Both the position numbers and the translations under genes were made by a program. Of a stretch of 58,521 bases of DNA, positions 29,098 through 37,859 are shown in pieces (the stretch's first letter is position 1; every line of letters begins with the position of its first letter). The DNA comes from an uncultured Actinomycetes bacterium (GTDB taxonomy: Bacteria > Actinomycetota > Actinomycetes > Nanopelagicales > Nanopelagicaceae): contig CAIQNN010000043.1 of NCBI GenBank assembly GCA_903873185.1, positions 1-58,521 of the forward strand. The letters run 5' to 3'. The notes beneath the pieces were generated by a model. That model was not told where the DNA came from, did not search any database, and saw only the letters and a list, made by a program, of their open reading frames with translations.

Positions 29098-30283
29098 ACG
29101 ACTCTTCACCTCGGAATCTGTGACCGAAGGTCATCCAGATAAGATGGCAGATCAAATCTCGGATGCAATTTTGGATTCGTTACTCTCACAAGATTCTGCA
29201 AGTCGAGTGGCACTTGAAACGCTAATAACAACGGGCCAAGTTCATGTCGCGGGTGAGGTAACCACCAATGGTTATGCCGATGTCATGAGCATCGTCCGAG
29301 ATACCGTTTTGCGTATTGGTTATGATTCTTCTGAAAAAGGTTTCGACGGCAACTCGTGTGGCGTCTCCCTTTCAATCGGCCAGCAAAGTCAAGATATCGC
29401 TCAAGGGGTCGACTCGGCATTCGAAAGTCGCATCTTCGCCTCTAGCGACCCAATGGATTTGCAAGGCGCCGGCGATCAAGGTTTGATGTTTGGCTACGCC
29501 TGCGATGACACTCCAGAGTTGATGCCACTTCCGATCTCCTTGGCACATAGATTGTCAGCGCAGTTGGCGCTAGTTCGCAAGAATGGTTCGTTGCCGTACC
29601 TGCGCCCTGATGGCAAAACCCAAGTAACTATTGAATATTTCGAAGGAAAGCCAATAGCGCTAACCACACTCGTAATTTCTACACAGCACACGCCAGAGGT
29701 TGACCTTGAAAGAACTCTGTCTCCCGAAGTGAAAGCTGCCGTAGTAGATCCGATTCTGCGAAGTTTGGCGATCGATACCTCGAACGTTAATTTGCTAATC
29801 AATCCCACAGGTAGATTTGTAATCGGTGGTCCGATGGGAGATGCCGGCGTTACTGGACGGAAAATCATTGTTGATACCTACGGTGGAATGGCGCGTCATG
29901 GGGGCGGAGCGTTCTCGGGTAAAGATCCTTCCAAAGTTGACCGTTCGGCGGCCTACGCGATGCGCTGGGTGGCAAAGAACGTTGTAGCGGCTGGGCTCGC
30001 TGCCAGATGCGAAGTTCAAGTTGCTTACGCAATCGGGAAGGCACAACCAGTCGGGCTATTCGTTGAAACTTTTGGCACGGAAAAAGTTGCCGTTGATCAA
30101 ATTACTGATGCGATTAACCAGGTATTTGATCTGCGACCAGCTGCCATAATTCGCGACCTGGATCTGCTTCGTCCGATCTATTCACTAACCAGTAGCTACG
30201 GTCACTTCGGACGCGAATTGCCAGAATTTACCTGGGAGCGCACTGATCGTGCCGCAGCGCTGCAACTAGCTGTTAAGGGATGA
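29090..30283 (+). CDS. metK: S-adenosylmethionine synthetase
   Basis: Makes SAM from methionine and ATP; 397 residues. The signatures [12 protein letters not shown] and [19 protein letters not shown] are present, as is the N-terminal [11 protein letters not shown] methionine/ATP segment. ATG 29090 is preferred over 29084 because AGG at 29079-29081 is 8 nt away. It overlaps coaBC. With metH at the other end of the window it covers the methionine-SAM branch. No SAM riboswitch is visible. Confidence 0.96.
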   Translation: MTKRLFTSESVTEGHPDKMADQISDAILDSLLSQDSASRVALETLITTGQVHVAGEVTTNGYADVMSIVRDTVLRIGYDSSEKGFDGNSCGVSLSIGQQSQDIAQGVDSAFESRIFASSDPMDLQGAGDQGLMFGYACDDTPELMPLPISLAHRLSAQLALVRKNGSLPYLRPDGKTQVTIEYFEGKPIALTTLVISTQHTPEVDLERTLSPEVKAAVVDPILRSLAIDTSNVNLLINPTGRFVIGGPMGDAGVTGRKIIVDTYGGMARHGGGAFSGKDPSKVDRSAAYAMRWVAKNVVAAGLAARCEVQVAYAIGKAQPVGLFVETFGTEKVAVDQITDAINQVFDLRPAAIIRDLDLLRPIYSLTSSYGHFGRELPEFTWERTDRAAALQLAVKG

Positions 30284-30289
30284 GCAATA

Positions 30290-32209
30290 GTGGCGCAAGC
30301 GAAGCCACTTCGACTTAAGGCACAGCGGGCGCCCAAGCGCCTTGACGTTGCTAGCTTTAATCCATATGTCAGCGTTCTGGTTGAAACTCCAGTTTTTCAC
30401 TTAGAAGAACCTTATGAATATCTGGTCCCTGAAGTGCTCACTGACTCCGCGAAAATTGGGTCACTTGTAAAAGTTCAATTCGGCAGTACCGAAACTTTAG
30501 GTTATATCTTGGCGCGATACTCCGAGACTCGAATGCCGGCAAAATCAAAGAGTCCAAGCCCTAAACTATTGATTTCGGTGCTCTCCGAAGTTCCGGTCTT
30601 CACCCCAGAATTACACGAGCTATTGACATTGGTGGCTAAACGCTACGCCTCGAGGGTTTGGGATTTACTAAGGAGCGCGATACCTGACCGAGTTGCGACC
30701 GCGGAAAAACTTTTTTTGAAAGAAAGTATTGCCGGTTCGAATGCGGCCGTCTTGGTACCCGGCGTGGACAAGAATCCGAAGTTTCTCAATGTCAGCGACG
30801 CTCAAGTGTTCACGACCAGCCATGTTCGGGCGGTCTTGCAGATGCAACCTGGACTTCCGATGCTCACGCTAATGAGCTGGCTCGTTCTAGCTCGAGCGCC
30901 ACTGGGTCAAGTGCTCATAGTTGTACCTGATGAGAAGGATCTACTTCTAATCTCTCAGGTTCTCGCAACGCAATTCGCGGAAAGTCTCGTTGTTCTTGGA
31001 TCTCACCTGCCGAAATCCGAGCGCTACTTAAATTTCTTGAAGGTAACCTCACCTACGACGAGGATTATTTTGGGAACTCGCAGCGCAATTTTCTCTACAT
31101 TGCGTCCTGATTCCACGATCATTGTCCTTGGTGAAGTAGATGAATCAATGTACGAGAAGCGTTCTCCCGGCTGGAATGTCAGAGATGTGGCTCTAATCCG
31201 AAGTCGCGACAATTCTCTAATTTTCCTCGGCTACTCGCCCTCGCTTGAATTGACCCGCCTGATCGAGAGCAAGTGGCTACATTTAGTGACCAGTGTCTTG
31301 CCCAGGAATATCAAGGTCTTCTCTGAAGACAGTCGCAGAAGCAGCCACGCGATAATTGGCGATGGCTTGAAGCGGGGCTCGGTACTCATTTCGACTTCGG
31401 AGCCAGGATATGTAAATGGTTTCCTCTGTCAAAAGTGTCGTAATCGTGCCGAGTGTGACTGCGGTGGCCGACTCATCATCGCAAACAGCAACGCTTCACC
31501 TTCTTGCACTATCTGCTTGAAAGTAATTTTGGATTGGAAATGTCGCTGGTGTGGCGCCGCCAAGCCGTGGGTGATTAGGCGTGGAGTTTCCAGATTGGGG
31601 CAGGAATTCGGTAAAAGTTTTCCAAATACCCAAGTCCTGCAATCGAGTTCCGAGCACCGAATCGATCTACTTCCTGCCGGGAAAGTATTAGTGATTGCTA
31701 CTTCAGGGTGTGAACCAGAGGGGGAGTACGCCGCGGTCGTGCTGATGGATGGCGTCGTCCTATTCAACCGGACTCAACTTCGCAGCGATGAAATTGCGCG
31801 GGATCGTTGGTTTCGAAGTTATTCGATGCTCCATGCTTCGGGAGAACTCTTTATCTCGCTTGCGAACGGCCATCCAGTGACTCAAGCTCTCACCAAAGGC
31901 GACTTTCGGCAGATTGCTACTCTTGAAATCGCACAGCGAAAGAGTGCCGGGCTGCCACCGGCATTTCGATTGGCCACAATAGAAGGTCTCAGAACCGAGA
32001 TTGACAAGATTGCAACGGCGATCGAACTCTCTGGCAACTTCAGCGTTACGGGACCGGTGCCAGTTGATGCTGAAAATTCGAGGCTCATTATTCGGATTGC
32101 CGTTGAGAATGGGGAGCTGCTCTCCGACTTTATCTTTGACCTTAAACGCTTTCGCAGCCTCAAAGGGCTGCCGAACCTTGCTTTTAGAGTGGATCCCTTC
32201 ACGATTTAG
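30290..32209 (+). CDS. priA: Helicase-degenerate primosomal protein PriA (N')
   Basis: A 639-residue PriA homologue for replication restart. All eight zinc-binding cysteines of the family are kept (380, 383, 389, 391, 406, 409, 418, 421). The ATPase is ruined: the Walker A position near 190-205 has no GxGKT, and the DEEH box reads GEVD at 281-284. This matches actinobacterial PriA proteins, which are regarded as lacking helicase activity. The N-terminal 3'-OH DNA-binding domain (about 25-110) remains. It probably loads replication proteins by DNA and protein binding only. The start is GTG with AAGGGA upstream. Confidence 0.9.
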   Translation: MAQAKPLRLKAQRAPKRLDVASFNPYVSVLVETPVFHLEEPYEYLVPEVLTDSAKIGSLVKVQFGSTETLGYILARYSETRMPAKSKSPSPKLLISVLSEVPVFTPELHELLTLVAKRYASRVWDLLRSAIPDRVATAEKLFLKESIAGSNAAVLVPGVDKNPKFLNVSDAQVFTTSHVRAVLQMQPGLPMLTLMSWLVLARAPLGQVLIVVPDEKDLLLISQVLATQFAESLVVLGSHLPKSERYLNFLKVTSPTTRIILGTRSAIFSTLRPDSTIIVLGEVDESMYEKRSPGWNVRDVALIRSRDNSLIFLGYSPSLELTRLIESKWLHLVTSVLPRNIKVFSEDSRRSSHAIIGDGLKRGSVLISTSEPGYVNGFLCQKCRNRAECDCGGRLIIANSNASPSCTICLKVILDWKCRWCGAAKPWVIRRGVSRLGQEFGKSFPNTQVLQSSSEHRIDLLPAGKVLVIATSGCEPEGEYAAVVLMDGVVLFNRTQLRSDEIARDRWFRSYSMLHASGELFISLANGHPVTQALTKGDFRQIATLEIAQRKSAGLPPAFRLATIEGLRTEIDKIATAIELSGNFSVTGPVPVDAENSRLIIRIAVENGELLSDFIFDLKRFRSLKGLPNLAFRVDPFTI

Positions 32210-32227
32210 GAAGTTCTCAATAACCGA

Positions 32228-32233
32228 TAGAAT
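32228..32233 (+). promoter_or_regulatory. -10 hexamer for a leaderless def transcript
   Basis: TAGAAT, close to the ideal TATAAT, ends 6 nt before the def ATG at 32240. Confidence 0.55.
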
Positions 32234-32239
32234 TTCCCA

Positions 32240-32800
32240 ATGGCCATTCAACCGATTCGCTTATTCGGGGATCCGGTCTTAACTACATCCGCCTCGCCCG
32301 TGGAAACTTTTGACAAAGAGCTTCGAAATTTGGTTTCGGATCTGATTGAAACTATGCACGACGCTCCGGGGGCTGGACTTGCGGCACCACAGATTGGGGT
32401 CTCGTTGCGGGTTTTTGTCTGGGACATCGAAGACTCCGACGGGCACCTAATTAATCCGTCATTGGATCTATCTGAGGATTTGCAAGATGGCGATGAAGGC
32501 TGCCTTTCATTCCCAGGGCTTCTTTACGAGACCGAACGGGCATTCAAAGCAGTTGCCCGAGGGTTCAATATGCACGGCGAACCGGTGACCATAGAGGGAA
32601 CCGAACTATTGGCTCGAGTACTTCAGCACGAAAGCGATCATCTCGATGGAATTGTTTTCATCGATCGCTTAAGTAAATCGGAGCGAAAACACGCAATGAA
32701 AGATATTCGTAACTCCGATTGGTTCGGCACGCTGCACGAAGCTGGATCTCAACCCGTTATAAAGATCTCACCCCATGGCACTCGCGGATTAGGGTTGTAG
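32240..32800 (+). CDS. def: Peptide deformylase
   Basis: Removes the N-formyl group from new proteins; 186 residues. The three motifs are intact: GAGLAAPQIG, EGCLSFPG (metal Cys) and QHESDHLDG (HExxDH metal histidines and catalytic Glu). It precedes fmt by 6 nt, so the pair that adds and removes the formyl group is co-expressed. Confidence 0.96.
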   Translation: MAIQPIRLFGDPVLTTSASPVETFDKELRNLVSDLIETMHDAPGAGLAAPQIGVSLRVFVWDIEDSDGHLINPSLDLSEDLQDGDEGCLSFPGLLYETERAFKAVARGFNMHGEPVTIEGTELLARVLQHESDHLDGIVFIDRLSKSERKHAMKDIRNSDWFGTLHEAGSQPVIKISPHGTRGLGL

Positions 32801-32806
32801 CGCCAG

Positions 32807-33736
32807 GTGAATATTTCAGTAGCTTCTTCCTCGTTGATCTCGCTTCCAATTATTGATGCGATCCAAAAGTCAAAACATACATTGGCCTCTATCATCACCA
32901 ATCCGGATAAAAAGAGTGGCCGTGGACTTCAATTAACGCCAAATGAACTTGCAGCTTGGGCGCAAACTACGGAAATTCCCATGGCCAAGCCAGCGGACAA
33001 CTCGGAGCTAAACCGTCATCTCTTGGCAGCTCAACCACAACTCATCATCACCGCCGCTTATGGAAAGTTGATTCCCGTTGAGCTTCTGCATGGGCCAAGA
33101 TTTGGCTGGTTGAATTTGCATTTCTCACTCTTGCCGAAATGGCGTGGCGCTGCTCCAGTTCAGTGGGCGCTCCTTTCAGGAGAAGAGGAAGCGGGAATTT
33201 CGATTTTCAAATTAGATAAAGGGATGGACACGGGTCCGATCTATTTGCAGGAGTCGGTCACAATCCGTGATGGCGAGCGAACGCCAGAACTACTTTCTCG
33301 GCTAAGCCAATTAGGCGGGGAGCGAATCATGGACGTTATTGAGCTAATTGCAACTGGGGTTAAACCGAAGGCGCAACCGGCAACTGGGTTCACGCTAGCC
33401 CCAAAGATCTCGAAGGAGATGGGGCAAATAGATTGGAAGAGCTCAACGATTGAGATCCTCAGAAAGGATCAAGCAATCGGAGACAAACCTGGAATTTGGT
33501 CCATTTTTCGGGGCGAACGAATTGTTTTACATGAACTGGGTTTAGCACTACCCAACTCAACCGCAGCAAAACCTGGGGCGCTTTCAGTTACTCCGACCGG
33601 GTTTAAAGTTCAATGCGGCGACGGTTGTCTTGAAATCGGATCGGTAACTCCTGCAGGCAAGAAACGAATGTCGGTAAGTGAGTTCGCCCGTGGCGCCCGA
33701 CTGTTGGAGTCCGAGAGTTTTGATGAATACCAATAA
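32807..33736 (+). CDS. fmt: Methionyl-tRNA formyltransferase
   Basis: Formylates initiator Met-tRNA using 10-formyl-THF; 309 residues. The catalytic segment NLHFSLLPKWRGAAPVQWA carries the Asn and His, and LDKGMDTGPI the Asp. The C-terminal OB-like tRNA-binding domain spans about 205-309. The start is GTG at 32807. The 3' end overlaps rsmB by 14 nt. Confidence 0.95.
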   Translation: MNISVASSSLISLPIIDAIQKSKHTLASIITNPDKKSGRGLQLTPNELAAWAQTTEIPMAKPADNSELNRHLLAAQPQLIITAAYGKLIPVELLHGPRFGWLNLHFSLLPKWRGAAPVQWALLSGEEEAGISIFKLDKGMDTGPIYLQESVTIRDGERTPELLSRLSQLGGERIMDVIELIATGVKPKAQPATGFTLAPKISKEMGQIDWKSSTIEILRKDQAIGDKPGIWSIFRGERIVLHELGLALPNSTAAKPGALSVTPTGFKVQCGDGCLEIGSVTPAGKKRMSVSEFARGARLLESESFDEYQ

Positions 33737-35108
33737 ACCGGCAAAGTCGTCTAAGCCACCCCATTCCGGAAAACCAAAACCCAGTGCCAGTCGACTGTTG
33801 GCATTTGATCTAATAACTCAAGTCAACCGCGAAGGCGCATATGCGAACATAAGGTTGCCTCAGCTTCTTTCTGATTCTGAACTAGAACTTCGAGACAAGG
33901 CCTTTGCCACCGAACTTTCTTATGGAACCTTGAGAATGCAGGGCCGGTATGACTTCGCGATCCGAAAAAAGATTGACCGACCATTTGATGAGATCGAGCC
34001 CAAGATCATTGATTTGCTCCGCCTTGGCTGCCATCAAATCTTTGAAATGCGCGTACCACTGCATGCGGCTGTTGGCGAGACCGTTGAACTCGCTCGGAAA
34101 GTGGTAGGTGAGTCAAAGGCGGCATATGTCAATGCACTTTTGCGCGCCATCAGCAATGATGAAGAGATATTTTCCGAGCTAAAGGAATCAGAGCTTTCTG
34201 GCGATCTGACAGCTCTCTCTAACGCTTACTCTCACCCCGAGTGGATCATCTCGAGCTATCACGATGCCATCAGGAATTGGGATGAAGTAAAACGAGTATT
34301 AGCGTTTAATAATGTTCCGGCCGCGCCACATTTGGTTGCCTGGCGCGGAAAATCAACACCAGCGGATTTATTGGAAGTAGGAGGCGAGCTGCTTCCTTAT
34401 GTCTCGGGTGGCGTAATCGCAGCAAGCCAACCATTGGATTATCCGCAAATTCGTAATCGCAGCGCGGGTGTTCAAGATTTGGGTTCACAACTAGTATCGG
34501 AAATCTTTTATGCCACCAAGAATTTGGGTAACGCAAATCGCTGGCTAGATATGTGTGCTGGCCCGGGTGGCAAGGCTGCTTGGGTGTACAACGCGTTGGC
34601 AACGGAAGAACCAGAGTCCGAGTTCTTCGCAAACGAACCGTGGGAGCACCGCGCTGAACTCGTTGCCCGAGTAATCCCTAGAAATCGCATTCTCTCTTTT
34701 GATGGCCGAGAGAGCACTCTCTTTCCCGGAACTTTTGATCGAATATTAATCGATGCGCCCTGTACTGGCTTAGGTGCCTTAAGACGTCGCCCCGAAGCGA
34801 GATGGCGTCGAGTCCAATCTGACTTGAAGGAGCTTGTTGCACTTCAGCGAAAGTTGATCGACTCCGCCGTTGAACTTTTGAACCCCGGGGGAGTCCTGGC
34901 ATATTCGACTTGCTCACCCCATCTTTCAGAAACGACTGGGCAAGTTCTAGATGCCCTTCATCGACATAAGAATCTTTCCCTCCTTAATATCGCTGATTTC
35001 CATGAGCTACCACCAGAAGCTCTGAATCCCAATGGGACGATGCAGCTCTGGAGCCATAAACACAATTCGGATGCGATGTTCCTTGCACTATTTCAGAAGC
35101 GCGCTTAG
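33723..35108 (+). CDS. rsmB: 16S rRNA m5C967 methyltransferase (RsmB/Sun family)
   Basis: A 461-residue protein with an N-terminal NusB-like RNA-binding domain (about 20-150) and a C-terminal SAM methyltransferase domain. MCAGPGGKAAW is the SAM site, DAPCTGLGALRRRPEARWR and YSTCSPHLSET carry the two m5C-type cysteines. The first 20 residues are a Lys/Pro/Ser tail. The ATG at 33723 is preferred over 33678, which would lie deep inside fmt. Common in the def-fmt-rsmB-rpe order. Confidence 0.93.
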   Translation: MNTNKPAKSSKPPHSGKPKPSASRLLAFDLITQVNREGAYANIRLPQLLSDSELELRDKAFATELSYGTLRMQGRYDFAIRKKIDRPFDEIEPKIIDLLRLGCHQIFEMRVPLHAAVGETVELARKVVGESKAAYVNALLRAISNDEEIFSELKESELSGDLTALSNAYSHPEWIISSYHDAIRNWDEVKRVLAFNNVPAAPHLVAWRGKSTPADLLEVGGELLPYVSGGVIAASQPLDYPQIRNRSAGVQDLGSQLVSEIFYATKNLGNANRWLDMCAGPGGKAAWVYNALATEEPESEFFANEPWEHRAELVARVIPRNRILSFDGRESTLFPGTFDRILIDAPCTGLGALRRRPEARWRRVQSDLKELVALQRKLIDSAVELLNPGGVLAYSTCSPHLSETTGQVLDALHRHKNLSLLNIADFHELPPEALNPNGTMQLWSHKHNSDAMFLALFQKRA

Positions 35109-35110
35109 CG

Positions 35111-35116
35111 TACGAT
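35111..35116 (+). promoter_or_regulatory. -10 hexamer for a leaderless rpe transcript
   Basis: TACGAT ends 6 nt before the rpe ATG at 35123. Confidence 0.5.
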
Positions 35117-35122
35117 TTCACA

Positions 35123-35797
35123 ATGACAAGTTTTCGCATCTGTCCGAGCATTCTTAATGCCGATCAAGATCGGTTGCCCCAGGAGATAGCGCGAATAGCT
35201 TTGGATGCCGAACTCTTACATCTAGACATCATGGACAATATTTTTGTTCCTAATAAAACCTTTGACTTTGCGCAATCCAAGGCAATTATTGAAGAGTCGC
35301 CAATTCCAGTGGATGTTCATCTGATGATTACCGACCCCGACCATTTGGCTGCCTCCTATGCACAAGCAGGGGCTGCCAGCGTTACTTTTCATTTTGAAGC
35401 GACTACTGATCCTGCCGGCGTAATTGCAAGCATTCGCGGCGGCGGAGCCCGAGTTGGGATGGCGATCAAACCAAAGACTGAGCTAGAGATCGTTGCTCAA
35501 TTCATCGCTGATATTGACATGTTGTTAATCATGACCGTTGAACCCGGCTTCGGGGGTCAATCATTTATGTCCGACATGATGCCAAAAGTGAAAAAGGCTC
35601 GCACGATAATCGACCTTCTTCCGAACCCCAGACCTTGGCTTCAAGTTGACGGTGGCATCTCTTTAACCACAATTGAGGCTGCCGCAACTGCCGGAGCCGA
35701 CACTTTTGTAGTCGGAAGCGCCCTCTTCAAGGCTGAAGATCCTGCGATAGCGATTCGTGAAATGAAAAATATCCTCAACCATGGCAGACTGGCCTAG
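35123..35797 (+). CDS. rpe: Ribulose-phosphate 3-epimerase
   Basis: Interconverts ribulose 5-phosphate and xylulose 5-phosphate; 224 residues, TIM barrel. Metal and catalytic residues are visible in LHLDIMDNIFVPN, VDVHLMI, MTVEPGFGGQSF and QVDGGIS. The FMN riboswitch begins immediately after its stop codon, so the rpe transcript may read into it. Confidence 0.95.
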   Translation: MTSFRICPSILNADQDRLPQEIARIALDAELLHLDIMDNIFVPNKTFDFAQSKAIIEESPIPVDVHLMITDPDHLAASYAQAGAASVTFHFEATTDPAGVIASIRGGGARVGMAIKPKTELEIVAQFIADIDMLLIMTVEPGFGGQSFMSDMMPKVKKARTIIDLLPNPRPWLQVDGGISLTTIEAAATAGADTFVVGSALFKAEDPAIAIREMKNILNHGRLA

Positions 35798-35905
35798 TTC
35801 CGGGGGTCGGCGTAATTCCGAACCGGCGGTAGAGTCCGCGACCCGATTGAAGCCATCAATCGGTTGATTTGGTGTAAATCCAAAACCGACAGTTAAAGTC
35901 TGGAT
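35798..35905 (+). promoter_or_regulatory. FMN riboswitch (RFN element)
   Basis: The conserved RFN core is clear: ACCGGCGGTAGAGTCCGCGA at 35822-35841, a helix formed by CGATTGA...TCAATCG, GGTGTAAATCC, and ACCGACAGTTAAAGTC near 35885-35900. P1 pairs 35799-35803 with 35900-35904. The element starts 1 nt after the rpe stop. It binds FMN and should lower expression of the downstream transporter. An AAAGGAG sequence follows at once (35906-35912), and the real transporter start is about 85-100 nt further on. Confidence 0.93.
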
Positions 35906-35922
35906 AAAGGAGCAAAGCAATT

Positions 35923-35994
35923 TTGGCTACCCATTTTCCGGGTGGGCTGATATTGCCTATTTCCCTTGGGATCGAATTTACTCACTTCGATTAG
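35923..35994 (+). CDS. Possible 23-codon upstream ORF after the FMN riboswitch
   Basis: A TTG at 35923 lies 10 nt after a strong AAAGGAG that directly follows riboswitch P1. The frame runs 23 codons to a TAG at 35992-35994, which touches the AGGG (35993-35996) in front of the transporter. This layout could let FMN control translation of the small ORF and pass it on to ribM by coupling. The peptide (MATHFPGGLILPISLGIEF...) has no recognised family. It may equally be spacer. Confidence 0.35.
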   Translation: MATHFPGGLILPISLGIEFTHFD

Positions 35995-36005
35995 GGATGG
36001 AACAG

Positions 36006-36701
36006 ATGTTTATATTGAAATGGCTCTTTGAAGCTCAAGTTCATTTTGGAAGTAAATCAATTGCAATCCGCGAAATCATCGGTGGCCTATTGGGCTTAGC
36101 TAGCGCAGTTCTAGGAATGCGTCGCAAAGTTTCAGCTTGGCCGATCGGAATATTAGGCGATGGCTTACTCTTCACAGTTTTCGCTGGTGCGCTATTTTCC
36201 TTCAGCAAGAAGGCTGACCATCCGGCGCTCTACGGCCAGGCCGGTCGAAATCTACTTTTGATCATAGTTAGTTTCTATGGTTGGGTAGTTTGGGCGCGAA
36301 ATCGTCGCAGCGGCGAGAGCAAACCTGCAGTCATGCCTAGGTGGACCACAACTAAAGAGCGAATGGTTCTGCTGCCGGCCATCGTGATTGGATATTTTCT
36401 CTTTCTTCAAATCTTCAAAGCTTTGGGGGAGCGTTATTACGGTCAATGGCTTTATGTAGATACCTGGATCTTTACTGGTACGGCTTTGGCAACCTATGCC
36501 ATGAGTCGTGGCTATGTTGAGTTCTGGCTCGTTTGGGTGGCGGTGGATATCGTCGGAGTTCCCTTCGCTTTTGCCCATGGGAACTACCCAACCGGCATCC
36601 TTTATGGCATTTATATGCCATTCGTGATCTGGGGCTTCGTTTACTGGTTGCGAATTCAGCGTCAAAGCGGCGATTCAAAAGCCCTCTCTAGCGTGGTTTG
36701 A
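36006..36701 (+). CDS. ribM: PnuC-like riboflavin transporter RibM (PnuX type)
   Basis: A 231-residue integral membrane protein with about seven hydrophobic segments and the PnuC-family FYGWVVWARN segment. PnuC relatives import nicotinamide riboside, but one placed directly behind an FMN riboswitch matches RibM/PnuX riboflavin importers of Corynebacterium and Streptomyces. Two ATGs are possible, 35997 and 36006; the second has AGGG 9 nt upstream, the first almost none. hisE and hisG follow, the same order as in Streptomyces, where riboflavin biosynthesis genes flank ribM; those genes are absent here. Uptake of riboflavin is therefore the likely role and perhaps an obligate one. Confidence 0.85.
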   Translation: MFILKWLFEAQVHFGSKSIAIREIIGGLLGLASAVLGMRRKVSAWPIGILGDGLLFTVFAGALFSFSKKADHPALYGQAGRNLLLIIVSFYGWVVWARNRRSGESKPAVMPRWTTTKERMVLLPAIVIGYFLFLQIFKALGERYYGQWLYVDTWIFTGTALATYAMSRGYVEFWLVWVAVDIVGVPFAFAHGNYPTGILYGIYMPFVIWGFVYWLRIQRQSGDSKALSSVV

Positions 36702-36708
36702 AGTCTAG

Positions 36709-36714
36709 TAACCT
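36709..36714 (+). promoter_or_regulatory. -10 hexamer for a leaderless hisE transcript
   Basis: TAACCT ends 6 nt before the hisE ATG at 36721. It separates hisE-hisG from the FMN-controlled transporter. Confidence 0.5.
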
Positions 36715-36720
36715 AGCCCA

Positions 36721-36984
36721 ATGAAATCCTTTGAAGAACTCTGGTCGGAGCTAACCATCACTGCGCAGCTGCGACCAGAGGGTTCAGGGACCGTCAAAGA
36801 GCTAGATTCTGGCATTCATGCCATTGGCAAGAAGATCGTCGAAGAGGCAGCCGAAGTCTGGATGGCGGCCGAGTTCCAATCTGATGCTGAGCTTGCGTTA
36901 GAAATAAGTCAACTCCTGTACCACCTACAGGTTATGGCCCTTGCTCGAGGCATCGCTCTCGAGGATATTTACCGGAACCTTTAA
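36721..36984 (+). CDS. hisE: Phosphoribosyl-ATP pyrophosphatase
   Basis: Second step of histidine synthesis, hydrolysing PR-ATP to PR-AMP; 87 residues, MazG-like helical fold. The [14 protein letters not shown] helix holds the metal-binding Glu residues, and [19 protein letters not shown] is the second one; the usual Asp of EISDLLYH is Gln here. hisG follows 14 nt later. Confidence 0.93.
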   Translation: MKSFEELWSELTITAQLRPEGSGTVKELDSGIHAIGKKIVEEAAEVWMAAEFQSDAELALEISQLLYHLQVMALARGIALEDIYRNL

Positions 36985-36998
36985 CCCCAAGGAGCGAC

Positions 36999-37847
36999 AT
37001 GTCACTTCGAATTGCAGTCCCAAACAAGGGCTCACTCTCGGACTCTTCAGCTCTGATGCTGAAAGAGGCGGGCTACCGCCAACGCAACGACCCGCGCGAC
37101 TTGAATTTCTATGACCCAGAAAATGATATTGAGTTCTACTACCTTCGGCCTCGGGACATCGCAATTTATGTCGGTTCTGGAGAGTTGGAAGGCGGGTTAA
37201 CAGGGCGCGACCTTTTGATCGACAGTGGCGCAGGCGCCAATGAAATCCTCGCTTTAGATTTCGGCCACAGCACCTTTCGCTTTGCTGCCCCAGAGAGCCT
37301 TGAAATTTCCGAGCAACAATTGGGCGGCAAGCGAATCGCAACCGCCTACCCGGGGTTAGTTGAACGATATCTCCGCGAGCGTTCTCTTACTGCCGCGATC
37401 GTCAGACTTGATGGCGCAGTAGAAAGTTCAGTTCGCCTCGGAGTCGCCGATGTAATAGCTGACGTCGTTTCTACTGGCGGTACCTTGCGTCAGGCAGGGT
37501 TAAAGATTTTTGGCGAACCTTTGCTCTTTAGCGAGGCGGTCGTGATCGAAAGAGCGGGCGCTTCTAGATCTGCTGCTCTTGAAACTTTAGTTCGTCGACT
37601 AAACGGTGTAGTAATCGCCCGGCAATATGTGCTGGTTGATTACGATGTACAAACCTCGTTGCTAGAAGCTGCATGCGCAATGACACCCGGAATCGAATCT
37701 CCCACAATTTCACCGTTGCAGAAGTCCGGCTGGAGCGCCGTCCGTGCAATGGTCAAACGCAAAGAGGTTAATCGAATTATGGATGAACTTTGGAGCGTTG
37801 GCGCCCGCGGAATATTGGTAACCGATATCCACGCCTGCCGCCTTTAA
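36999..37847 (+). CDS. hisG: ATP phosphoribosyltransferase, long form
   Basis: First committed step of histidine synthesis; 282 residues, the long hexameric form with a C-terminal regulatory domain (about 212-282) that binds histidine for feedback inhibition. LRIAVPNKGSL opens the protein, and the PRPP-binding region VADVIADVVSTGGTLRQAGL is clear. AAGGAG lies upstream of the ATG. It ends 11 nt short of the converging serB. Confidence 0.95.
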   Translation: MSLRIAVPNKGSLSDSSALMLKEAGYRQRNDPRDLNFYDPENDIEFYYLRPRDIAIYVGSGELEGGLTGRDLLIDSGAGANEILALDFGHSTFRFAAPESLEISEQQLGGKRIATAYPGLVERYLRERSLTAAIVRLDGAVESSVRLGVADVIADVVSTGGTLRQAGLKIFGEPLLFSEAVVIERAGASRSAALETLVRRLNGVVIARQYVLVDYDVQTSLLEAACAMTPGIESPTISPLQKSGWSAVRAMVKRKEVNRIMDELWSVGARGILVTDIHACRL

Positions 37848-37859
37848 AACTCCGGTTTT
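37846..37859. terminator. Small bidirectional hairpin between hisG and serB stops
   Basis: AAAAC and GTTTT pair around a TCCG loop closed by C-G, a UNCG-type tetraloop, with T-runs on the + strand. It sits exactly between the two converging stop codons. The stem is weak, so termination strength is uncertain. Confidence 0.35.

Noticed and set aside
35926-35947. Transcription terminator after the FMN riboswitch
   Set aside because: A 7-bp hairpin can be drawn (CTACCC with GGGTGG and one bulge), but no T-run follows it.
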